NCBI GenBank assembly: GCA_035711805.1
Contig: DASTBV010000055.1
Span: forward strand, 1 to 64,000
Reading direction: 5' to 3'
DNA from: Gp6-AA40 sp035711805
Lineage (GTDB): Bacteria > Acidobacteriota > Vicinamibacteria > Vicinamibacterales > UBA2999
Length of the DNA stretch: 64,000 nucleotides
The stretch's first letter is position 1. Each line of letters begins with the position of its first letter. Made by a program: the position numbers and the translations under genes. Shown here piece after piece: positions 55,741-62,925 of this stretch. Below the pieces are notes generated by a model that was given only the letters and a program-made list of their open reading frames with translations, searched no databases and was not told where the DNA came from.

Positions 55741-56799
55741 GTGAACCGAGCCCGTCTGTTCAGGAAACTTAGGTCCCTCTGTCTCGTTGCGGCTGTGCTG
55801 TCGTTCGGTCTGCCGGAGGTGTCGGCCGCCCAGACGGCCGCCGCCAAGAAGCCGGCAGCGACCAAGAAAACCACAACCACCTACTCGGCGAAGCAGGCCC
55901 GGTCGCGCCGGGCGGCACGGGCCAGGGCCCGCGCAGCCGCGGCGCAGCGGGCAGCGGCGGCGCTCAAAGAGGCACAGCAGCCGCGCTTCAAGTTCGACGA
56001 CACCGGCGCCCTGGTTCCCGACCCCCGGGCCGAAGCCGCGATTATCTATAACCCGCAGACCGGCAAGGTTCTGTGGGAGTCGCACGCACAGGATCAGCGC
56101 TCGATCGCCAGCATCACCAAAGTGATGACCGCGGTGGTGTTCCTGGAAGACTCACCGGACCTCTCGCAGACGGTTGTCGTCCAGCGCGCCGATATGCGGG
56201 GCGCCTCGACGACCTATTTGAAGGCCGGCGACAAGGTGACGAAGGAAGATCTGCTCCATCTGATGCTGATCGCGTCCGACAACGCCGCGTCACGCGTGCT
56301 TGCCCGCAGCTCGTCGTACGGGGCGGAAGGCTTCGTCGCCCGCATGAACCAGAAGGCCATCGACCTGGGCCTGACGAGCACGAAGTACGCGGACACATCG
56401 GGTCTGCTGGCCGCGAACGTCTCGTCCGCCTACGACATGGCGCGGCTCATCACTTTCGTGTCCACCGTGCCGCAAATCTCGAACGTCATGCAGAAGCAGG
56501 AATACACCGCGACGGCCGGACGGCGAAAGATCAATATCCACTCGACCAATCAGCTTGTCCGTCAGGGCGACGTGGACGTGCAGGCCGGAAAGACCGGATT
56601 CATCACCAAGGCGGGCTACTGCCTGGCCACGCTGCTGAAGCTCCCGCAGGGCGGCCCGCAGGTCGCCGTCGTCGTGCTCGGTGCCAAATCGAACGCCGGC
56701 CGTTTCTGGGAGACGCGCCACCTGTTCAACTGGCTCTCGTCGAAGGCGCAGGATCTGATCGGCGGCACGCCGGTCGAAGCCGCGGCCGCCGCGAATTAG
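55741..56799 (+). CDS. dacA: D-alanyl-D-alanine carboxypeptidase (S11) with basic linker
   Basis: GTG 55741 is chosen because AAAGGG lies six bases upstream. The 352-residue protein has a signal peptide (about 1-29). A long Ala/Lys/Arg-rich linker follows (about 30-80, KKPAATKKTTTTYSAKQAR). The transpeptidase fold begins near 85: SITKVM with the active Ser (SxxK), SDN near 180, and KTG near 282. It trims the terminal D-Ala from muropeptides in the periplasm. The linker is unusually basic for this enzyme and may hold it to an acidic cell surface or polymer. The 3' end overlaps fdhE by four bases (convergent). Confidence 0.88.
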   Translation: MNRARLFRKLRSLCLVAAVLSFGLPEVSAAQTAAAKKPAATKKTTTTYSAKQARSRRAARARARAAAAQRAAAALKEAQQPRFKFDDTGALVPDPRAEAAIIYNPQTGKVLWESHAQDQRSIASITKVMTAVVFLEDSPDLSQTVVVQRADMRGASTTYLKAGDKVTKEDLLHLMLIASDNAASRVLARSSSYGAEGFVARMNQKAIDLGLTSTKYADTSGLLAANVSSAYDMARLITFVSTVPQISNVMQKQEYTATAGRRKINIHSTNQLVRQGDVDVQAGKTGFITKAGYCLATLLKLPQGGPQVAVVVLGAKSNAGRFWETRHLFNWLSSKAQDLIGGTPVEAAAAAN

Positions 56800-57683
56800 C
56801 TCGAATACCCGCGCTGCATGGCTGCCGCATCCAGCGGCAGCGTCGCCACCGTATCGACCATCGGCATCACCGGGCGCGTCGCCCGGCGGCCGTCATACGC
56901 CTTCAAGTACCGCTTGCACGCGTCGCACGCGTAGACACGATACTTTCCGTCCGGCGTCGCGAACGACGTGATCCGCGATCGGTCGGCGTTGCGGCAGTAC
57001 GGACACGTGAGTGCCTCGTACTTCCATCGCAGCGTGCATCGCCCGCAGATCAGATGGCGCTCGGCGGCGGGCGTGATCACGGCAAAGTCCGGCTCCCCGC
57101 CGCACAGCCCGCAGTGCGGGTGCGTCCACAGCGCGAGCTCCTCGCGCTGCTGCAGCACTTCCGCGCAGCGCGAGAGAAACGGCCGCATCGCCAATCCCAG
57201 GACCTGGCCGACGACCGCGTCGTCTCCTGCGGATTCAGCGGAGATGGCCGTCACGCCCACGGACGCCACCGCGTGCGATTCGGCGGCGCTGCGATACCAG
57301 TCGCCGGCCGCGGCGAGAAGCGCCATGTCGCGGCCAAGCGCCTGCACGCGCTGATGATCGGCATCCTCGAGCGCGCCATGGCGGCGGAGGATGTCGGCCG
57401 TCTGCCGGACCAGGAGCCGGAGGTCCGTCAGGTCGAGCGGGATGTCCTCGAAGCGCAGGAGCGGGCGTGCCTCCGCCGTATGGCGCTTGACGACCTCGGC
57501 GGTGATGGCCAGCGAGGGCAGCGTGACCCGGCCCTGCACGCGCCGGAACAGCTCGACCAGCTCCAGGTGCATGTCGACCGCTTCGCCGAGCTCCGGATGC
57601 TCCGCTTTAATCGCACGGAGCGCGGCGGCTTCGCGCGACTCGGCACGCTGCGGCCGCGCCGGGCGTTCTCCCTGATCGGTCAC
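56796..57683 (-). CDS. fdhE: FdhE-like formate dehydrogenase accessory protein
   Basis: The 295-residue protein has the FdhE zinc/rubredoxin-like region: CGLCGGEPDFAVI near residue 192, CGRCTLRWKYEALTCPYCRN near 215 and YACDACKRYLKAYDGR near 252, giving eight Cys in four CxxC pairs. The N-terminal half is helical. FdhE binds the catalytic subunit of formate dehydrogenase and helps insertion and activation. No fdh gene is in this window, so the partner must lie elsewhere or the protein serves another molybdenum enzyme. Confidence 0.88.
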   Translation of the reverse strand: MTDQGERPARPQRAESREAAALRAIKAEHPELGEAVDMHLELVELFRRVQGRVTLPSLAITAEVVKRHTAEARPLLRFEDIPLDLTDLRLLVRQTADILRRHGALEDADHQRVQALGRDMALLAAAGDWYRSAAESHAVASVGVTAISAESAGDDAVVGQVLGLAMRPFLSRCAEVLQQREELALWTHPHCGLCGGEPDFAVITPAAERHLICGRCTLRWKYEALTCPYCRNADRSRITSFATPDGKYRVYACDACKRYLKAYDGRRATRPVMPMVDTVATLPLDAAAMQRGYSS

Positions 57684-57714
57684 TCAACGAATCATACACA
57701 CGGCGGCGACGAGT

Positions 57715-57826
57715 GTTCACGCTTCCAGGTGCTCTCTTCCCGGTTCGTGTTCAGGTTCCGTTCAAACCAAGAACGGCCGCCGAACACAGAACACGAACCG
57801 GGCACCGAGAATGCGGACGCGTGAAC
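57715..57826. repeat. Nested inverted repeats upstream of glgA
   Basis: CCCGGTTCGTGTTC (57739-57752) matches GAACACGAACCGGG (57789-57802) perfectly over 14 bases. The outer pair GTTCACGC (57715-57722) and GCGTGAAC (57819-57826) is also perfect. The right half recurs at 37786-37841 after hemE. It separates the fdhE start (57683) from glgA (57845). Confidence 0.75.
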
Positions 57827-57844
57827 GGTGTTAGGGTGTGATGG

Positions 57845-59296
57845 ATGCGCGTGCTCATGGTGGCGTCGGAGGCGGCTCCGTTCGCCAAAACCGGCGGGTT
57901 GGCGGACGTCATCGGCGCTCTGCCGCGCGCGCTCGCCAGCCTCGGACATGAGGTGGATGTGGTGATGCCGCGCTATCGCGGCGTCGAGGCGGGCGCGCCG
58001 GAGCGTGTCATCACTGTGGCGCTCGGCAGCCTCGTGTCGGATGCGGGCTGCTACGTGATCGCCGCCGACCGCATCCGCACAATCTTCATCGACCATCCGG
58101 GATACTTCGACCGCGATCACCTGTACGGGGCAAACGGCCACGACTACGTCGACAATCCCGAACGCTTCGCGTTTCTGTGTCAGGCGGCGCTGAACTGGGC
58201 GGCGGATTCGAGCATTCCGTATGACGTCGTGCACGCGCACGACTGGCAGGCCGGCCTGGTGTCGGTGCTTCACGCGCGGATGGTGAAAGCGAGTACATCG
58301 CTCCGCCGCCTTGCGACCGTCTTCACCATCCACAACCTCGCGTATCAAGGCGTATTCGACGCGAGCTGGCTTCCGTATCTCGGCCTCGGCTGGGATCTCA
58401 TGCGCGTGGACGCGATGGAGTATTGGGGCCGGATCAGTTATCTGAAGGCAGGAGTGGTGTTCAGTCAGCTGATTACCACCGTGAGCCCACGCTACGCGCA
58501 GGAGATTCAGACGCCGGCGCTCGGGTTCGGCTTCGACGGGATCCTGCGTGAGCGCGGCTCCGATTTGATCGGGATCCTGAACGGGATCGACTACGATCAG
58601 TGGGATCCGGAGCGCGATCCGAACATTCCCAGGCCATATGGCGCCACCGATCTCGAGGGGAAAAGCGCGGCCAAGCGGGAACTGCTGGAGCGGTGCCGGT
58701 TGCCGGCGGGCGTCGACGCGCTGGCGCGTCCGGTCGTCGGCCTCATCTCGCGGATGGTCGATCAGAAGGGATTCGATCTCCTCGCCGACATTGCCGACGA
58801 GCTTCCGCGCCTGGGCGCTGCGGTCGTGCTGCTCGGATCGGGCGAGCGGCGGTATGAAGATTTGTGGCTGGCGCTCGCCACCCGATATCCGGATCGCGTG
58901 GCGGTGCACATCGGGTTCGACGAACGGCTGGCGCATCTGATCGAAGCGGGGGCGGACCTGTTCCTGATGCCGTCGCGATTCGAGCCGTGCGGGCTCAATC
59001 AGATGTACAGCCTGCGCTACGGTACGGTGCCGCTGGTGCACGCCACCGGCGGGCTGGCGGATACGGTGCGGAACTTCGACGCGGTCACCGGGAGCGGAAC
59101 CGGTTTTACGTTCGACGAGTATTCGCCTCAGGCGCTTCTTGGCACCCTGAGGTGGGCATTAGGCGTCTTTATGGATCGGCGGACCTGGCAGCGGATTCAG
59201 CAGTCCGGGATGAGGCAGGATCATTCGTGGGCAGCCTCGGCGCGGCGCTACGTCGAGGTGTACGAGCGCGCCATTGCATCGCGCGTGGGAGTGTGA
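57845..59296 (+). CDS. glgA: Glycogen synthase, ADP-glucose type
   Basis: The 483-residue protein starts MRVLMVASEAAPFAKTGGLA; the KTGGL motif binds ADP-glucose. Later blocks are HDWQAGLV near 137, TIHNLAYQGVFDASWLPYLG near 160 and GILNGIDYDQWDPERDP near 240. The GT5 C-terminal domain is MPSRFEPCGLNQMYSLRYGT near 378 with the conserved Glu. It extends alpha-1,4-glucan. The upstream nested hairpin could be a regulatory element. The trx genes follow within eight bases of its stop. Confidence 0.93.
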   Translation: MRVLMVASEAAPFAKTGGLADVIGALPRALASLGHEVDVVMPRYRGVEAGAPERVITVALGSLVSDAGCYVIAADRIRTIFIDHPGYFDRDHLYGANGHDYVDNPERFAFLCQAALNWAADSSIPYDVVHAHDWQAGLVSVLHARMVKASTSLRRLATVFTIHNLAYQGVFDASWLPYLGLGWDLMRVDAMEYWGRISYLKAGVVFSQLITTVSPRYAQEIQTPALGFGFDGILRERGSDLIGILNGIDYDQWDPERDPNIPRPYGATDLEGKSAAKRELLERCRLPAGVDALARPVVGLISRMVDQKGFDLLADIADELPRLGAAVVLLGSGERRYEDLWLALATRYPDRVAVHIGFDERLAHLIEAGADLFLMPSRFEPCGLNQMYSLRYGTVPLVHATGGLADTVRNFDAVTGSGTGFTFDEYSPQALLGTLRWALGVFMDRRTWQRIQQSGMRQDHSWAASARRYVEVYERAIASRVGV

Positions 59297-59303
59297 GCAA
59301 ACC

Positions 59304-59630
59304 ATGGCATCGGAGAATGTGAAGACTTTCACTGACAGCAATTTCGACGAGGAGACGAAGCAGGGCGTTGTGCTGGTCGACTTCTGGGCGGAGTGGTGCG
59401 GACCCTGCCGCCGCATCGCGCCGATCGTCGAGCAGCTGGCCACCGAGTACGCCGGGCGAGCCACCATCGGCAAGATGAACGTCGACGAGAACCCGAACGT
59501 GCCGACCAGCCGGTTCCACGTGCGCGGCATCCCGACGCTTGTCGTGCTGAAGAACGGACAGCTCGTCGACACCATCGTCGGTCTGGTTCCCAGGGAAGAC
59601 ATCGTCTCCGCGCTCGAGCGTCACCTCTGA
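59304..59630 (+). CDS. trxA: Thioredoxin
   Basis: ATG 59304 gives 108 residues with the active site WAEWCGPCRRIAPIV (Cys-Gly-Pro-Cys near 32) and the cis-Pro loop RGIPTLVVLKNG near 77. It is the cytosolic reductant reduced by TrxB. Its stop TGA shares a base with the ATG of trxB, so the two are translated together. Confidence 0.95.
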   Translation: MASENVKTFTDSNFDEETKQGVVLVDFWAEWCGPCRRIAPIVEQLATEYAGRATIGKMNVDENPNVPTSRFHVRGIPTLVVLKNGQLVDTIVGLVPREDIVSALERHL

Positions 59631-60610
59631 TGTCCGGTTCCCACGCAGACCGCGAGGTCGTGATCATCGGCTCCGGGCCCGCCGGATTGACTGCGGCGCT
59701 CTATGCCGCGCGCGCGAACCTGAAGCCGCTGCTCATCGAGGGCCTCGAAGCCGGCGGTCAGTTGATGCTGACGACCATGGTGGAGAACTGGCCGGGGTTT
59801 CGCGACGGCATCATGGGACCGGACCTGATGGGCGAAATGCGCGCGCAGGCCGAGCGCTTCGGGACCGAAGTGGTGCAGGGCAACGTGACCTCGGTGGACC
59901 TCCGGCACCGCCCCTTCACGATTTCGCTCGACGACGGCCGTAAGGTGACGACGGCGGCGCTGATCGTCGCCACCGGCGCGTCGGCACGCTGGCTGGACAT
60001 CGGGTCGGACCGGAAGCTCTCGGGCCGCGGCGTGTCCACGTGCGCCACCTGTGACGGCTACTTCTTCCGTGGGAAGCCGATTGCCGTCGTCGGCGGCGGC
60101 GATTCCGCGATGGAAGAGGCGGTCTACCTCACGAAGTTCGCCTCGAAGGTCACCGTCGTACACCGCCGCGATACGCTGCGCGCGTCGAAGATCATGCAGG
60201 ACAAAGCCTTCGCGAATCCCAAGATCGATTTCATCTGGGACTCCGAAGTCATCGACGTTTCCGATCTGGAAAAGGGCGAGGTCACCGGCATTGTTCTGCG
60301 GCATCTGAAGACCGGCGAGATCCGCCACCTCGCGGTTGACGGTGTGTTCATCGCCATCGGCCACACGCCAAACACCGCGCTCTTCAGGGGACAGATCGAC
60401 CTCGATCCGAACGGATACATCGTCACCAGAGGCGGAACGCGCACGAACATTCCAGGCGTTTTTGCTGCCGGCGACGTCCAGGATCATGTGTATCGTCAGG
60501 CGGTCACGGCGGCAGGCTCCGGCTGCATGGCCGCCATCGATGCCGAACGATATCTGGAGGGGCTGCCCGCCGCCGACGCCGCGTCGGTACAGCCCAGCGC
60601 GACGGCGTAG
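59630..60610 (+). CDS. trxB: Thioredoxin reductase
   Basis: The 326-residue protein starts at ATG 59630 on the trxA stop (TGATG). It has the FAD motif VVIIGSGPAGLTAALYAARA near 12, redox-active CATCDGYFF near 140, NADPH motif VVGGGDSAMEEAVYL near 157 with HRRDTLRASK, and the C-terminal FAD block GVFAAGDVQDHVYRQAVTAA. It reduces TrxA with NADPH. The NADPH supply fits the pentose-phosphate operon earlier in the window, though they are not linked. Confidence 0.95.
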   Translation: MSGSHADREVVIIGSGPAGLTAALYAARANLKPLLIEGLEAGGQLMLTTMVENWPGFRDGIMGPDLMGEMRAQAERFGTEVVQGNVTSVDLRHRPFTISLDDGRKVTTAALIVATGASARWLDIGSDRKLSGRGVSTCATCDGYFFRGKPIAVVGGGDSAMEEAVYLTKFASKVTVVHRRDTLRASKIMQDKAFANPKIDFIWDSEVIDVSDLEKGEVTGIVLRHLKTGEIRHLAVDGVFIAIGHTPNTALFRGQIDLDPNGYIVTRGGTRTNIPGVFAAGDVQDHVYRQAVTAAGSGCMAAIDAERYLEGLPAADAASVQPSATA

Positions 60611-60613
60611 ACC

Positions 60614-61150
60614 GTGGCTGCAGCCGCGTCGTCGAAGTACGCCTCGTCGGACCTTCGACAGCTGCTGTTTCTCATCGACACGGCGTACGACCGCGTCTCA
60701 TGGCACGGTCCCAACCTGAGGGGTTCACTGCGCGGGATGACGCCCGCGCTCGCCGCATGGCGTCCCGCCGTCGAACGTCACAACATCTGGGAGCTCATCG
60801 TGCACGCGGCGTACTGGAAGTACGTCGCATGGCGGCGCCTGACGGGGGCGAAGCGCGGCTCGTTTCCGCTCGCCGGCTCGAACTTCCTCGCGCGACCGGT
60901 CGAGAACACAAAGGCCGCCCTGCAGGCCGACCTCGATCTGCTCGACGAGATGCATCGCGTTCTGCGCGAGGCGGCGGCTGCCGTGCCGGCCGGGGCGCTC
61001 GACTTGGGCTCGGCACAGCGCGGCGTCACGAAACGCGCCTTGCTGACCGGCGTCGCGGCGCACGATCTCTATCACGCTGGTCAGATCCAACTACTGAAGC
61101 GACTCGAAAGGACCTGTCGCGCCGAAGCGCGGCAGCGCGAAGGCGGATGA
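60614..61150 (+). CDS. DinB-family protein
   Basis: The 178-residue protein begins at GTG 60614, three bases after trxB. Four-helix DinB features include HNIWELIVHAAYWKYVAWRR near residue 55 (first His) and VAAHDLYHAGQIQLLKRLE near 148, whose His residues form the metal triad. The family includes putative thiol-dependent (bacillithiol, mycothiol, glutathione) transferases and damage-inducible proteins, which fits a position behind thioredoxin genes. It overlaps the next DinB gene by four bases (ATGA). Confidence 0.85.
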   Translation: MAAAASSKYASSDLRQLLFLIDTAYDRVSWHGPNLRGSLRGMTPALAAWRPAVERHNIWELIVHAAYWKYVAWRRLTGAKRGSFPLAGSNFLARPVENTKAALQADLDLLDEMHRVLREAAAAVPAGALDLGSAQRGVTKRALLTGVAAHDLYHAGQIQLLKRLERTCRAEARQREGG

Positions 61151-61698
61151 GTGTCATTCAATCGCTCGTCGACGAATACCGGCGTTACAAAGCGCTGGCC
61201 GAAGCCGCGATCGCCCAGGTCGGCGACGAAGAGCTCGGGCACGCGGGCCACGACGGCGGCAACTCGATCGAGATGCTGATCCGGCACATTGCCGGCAACC
61301 TGAAATCGCGGTTCACCGAGTTCCGCACCAGTGATGGCGAGAAGCCATGGCGCCACCGGGACGACGAGTTCGAATCCGCCGGATTGAGCCGGACGGCGCT
61401 GTTACAGGTCTGGGAGGAGAGCTGGAGCGTATTGTTCGTCGAACTGGAAAAGCTGGGCGACGGCGACCTGAGCTCCACCGTGACCGTTCGGCGGCAGCCG
61501 CTGCGGATCGATGAAGCGCTGCACCGCTCGCTTGCGCACACGGCCTACCACGTCGGCCAGATCGTATTCATGGCGAAGGCGATGCGGGGCGGCGGCTGGC
61601 GCACGCTCAGTATTCCGAAGGGCAAGTCAGAGGAGTACAACCAGAAGGCCACGGGCGAGACCGCGGCAGCGCATGCGAAGAAGCTGATGGAGAGGTAG
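61147..61698 (+). CDS. DinB/DUF1572-family protein
   Basis: ATG 61147 overlaps the preceding stop (ATGA). The 183-residue protein has the DUF1572 four-helix features: SIEMLIRHIAGNLKSRFTEF near 40 (first His), FRTSDGEKPWRHRDDEF near 60, SWSVLFVELEKLGDGDL, and HTAYHVGQIVFMAKAM near 137 for the C-terminal His pair. Role unknown; probably a metal-dependent hydrolase or transferase. It is the last gene of the glgA-trxAB-DinB run. Confidence 0.85.
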   Translation: MSVIQSLVDEYRRYKALAEAAIAQVGDEELGHAGHDGGNSIEMLIRHIAGNLKSRFTEFRTSDGEKPWRHRDDEFESAGLSRTALLQVWEESWSVLFVELEKLGDGDLSSTVTVRRQPLRIDEALHRSLAHTAYHVGQIVFMAKAMRGGGWRTLSIPKGKSEEYNQKATGETAAAHAKKLMER

Positions 61699-61783
61699 TC
61701 TGGGTTGCCTGGGTCCGGACACCGCGCCTGACCCAGAACCACTTAGGCCACCCAGGCTACCTAGGCTGCCACCCAGGCCACCT
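61699..61783. repeat. CTGGGT/ACCCAG word repeats between convergent genes
   Basis: TCTGGGT on the left and ACCCAGA, CACCCAGG and ACCTAGG words on the right form several alternative stems in the gap between the DUF1572 stop and the mnmA stop. A terminator role is likely. Confidence 0.55.
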
Positions 61784-62840
61784 AGTCGATCCAGCCGCCG
61801 CCAACGACTACATCGTCGTGATAGAAGACCACGGCCTGGCCGGGCGTCACTGCCGACTGCGGAGTGTCGAACTCGAGTTCGGCACGGTTGCCCTCGATCG
61901 CCCGGACGCGCGCTGGTGCCGGCGTATGTCGATAGCGGATCTGTGCAGCCACCGAAAGCCAGTCCGTCGGCGCCTCGGCGGCCACCCAGTTCACGTCCGA
62001 TGCGGTCAGTGTGGTGCGCTCGAGCGACGACTTCGGGCCGACGGTCACGTTGCCGGTGTCGGCGTCGATCTGCAGCACGTACAGCGGAGCCGGCCCGGAC
62101 ACACCCAGTCCCTTGCGCTGACCGATCGTGAAGCGGTGAACGCCGGCATGTGTGCCGAGCTGCTCGCCGCTCTCGGCAACGATAGCGCCGTGGTGCGCGA
62201 CGTGCGGTGCCTTGCGTGCGACGAAGGACGCGTAGTCGCCGTCCGGGACAAAGCAAATCTCCTGGCTGTCCGGCTTGTCGGCAACCTGTAAACCCAGGCG
62301 GTGGGCCTCGCGCCGCACCTCGGGCTTGGTCAGGGCGCCAACCGGAAACATCGCCGCCGCCAGCTGATCCTGTGTCAGCGAGAAGAGGAAGTAGGACTGA
62401 TCCTTGTCCCGATCGACGCTTCGCTTCAGCATCCAGCGATTCGTGTCTCGCTCCACCTGCGCGTAATGACCGGTCGCGACGGTGGATGCGCCGAGGCCGT
62501 GTGCGCGCTCGAGGAGCGTCGAGAACTTCAGGTCGCTGTTGCAGTGGGCGCAGGGCAGCGGGGTGCGGCCGGATGCGTACTCGCGGACGAAATTCGAGAT
62601 GACCGTCTCCTGGAACTGGCGCTCGAAATTCAGGATGTAGTGCGGAAAGCCCACGGCCGCCGCCACGCGGCGCGCATCGTTCAGATCGTCGAGCGTGCAG
62701 CAGCTGCCGAAATGCAGGCCGGGCTCGCCCTGAGCGTAGAGCTGCATCGACAGACCGATGACGTCATGACCCTGCTCGGCAAGCAGGGCCGCGGCGACGG
62801 ACGAGTCGACTCCGCCGGACATTGCTACTACGACACGCAT
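61782..62840 (-). CDS. mnmA: tRNA-specific 2-thiouridylase
   Basis: The 352-residue protein has the PP-loop MRVVVAMSGGVDSSVAAALL at the start. The catalytic Cys is in LPCAHCNSDLKF near 97, TGHYAQVERD near 127, the second Cys in DSQEICFVPDGDY near 195, and the central domain GVHRFTIGQRKGLGVSGPAP near 228. It adds sulphur to U34 of tRNA Lys, Glu and Gln, using sulphur delivered from cysteine desulfurase, whose gene is next (62923). The ATG follows a hairpin element (62842-62925). Confidence 0.93.
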   Translation of the reverse strand: MRVVVAMSGGVDSSVAAALLAEQGHDVIGLSMQLYAQGEPGLHFGSCCTLDDLNDARRVAAAVGFPHYILNFERQFQETVISNFVREYASGRTPLPCAHCNSDLKFSTLLERAHGLGASTVATGHYAQVERDTNRWMLKRSVDRDKDQSYFLFSLTQDQLAAAMFPVGALTKPEVRREAHRLGLQVADKPDSQEICFVPDGDYASFVARKAPHVAHHGAIVAESGEQLGTHAGVHRFTIGQRKGLGVSGPAPLYVLQIDADTGNVTVGPKSSLERTTLTASDVNWVAAEAPTDWLSVAAQIRYRHTPAPARVRAIEGNRAELEFDTPQSAVTPGQAVVFYHDDVVVGGGWID

Positions 62841-62841
62841 C

Positions 62842-62925
62842 CTTAATGCAGAATTCTGAATTCAGAATGCAGTACGTCCGTGTTCTGCCTGCATTCTGCA
62901 TTCTGCATTCTGAATTGCAGGTTCA
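62842..62925. repeat. TGCATTCTGCATT-type hairpin element, copy 3
   Basis: TTCAGAATGCAG (62861-62872) pairs with CTGCATTCTGCA words from 62889 on, with further GAATTC and TTCTGAATT words. It separates mnmA from the desulfurase gene and resembles 17998 and 35602. Confidence 0.75.
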
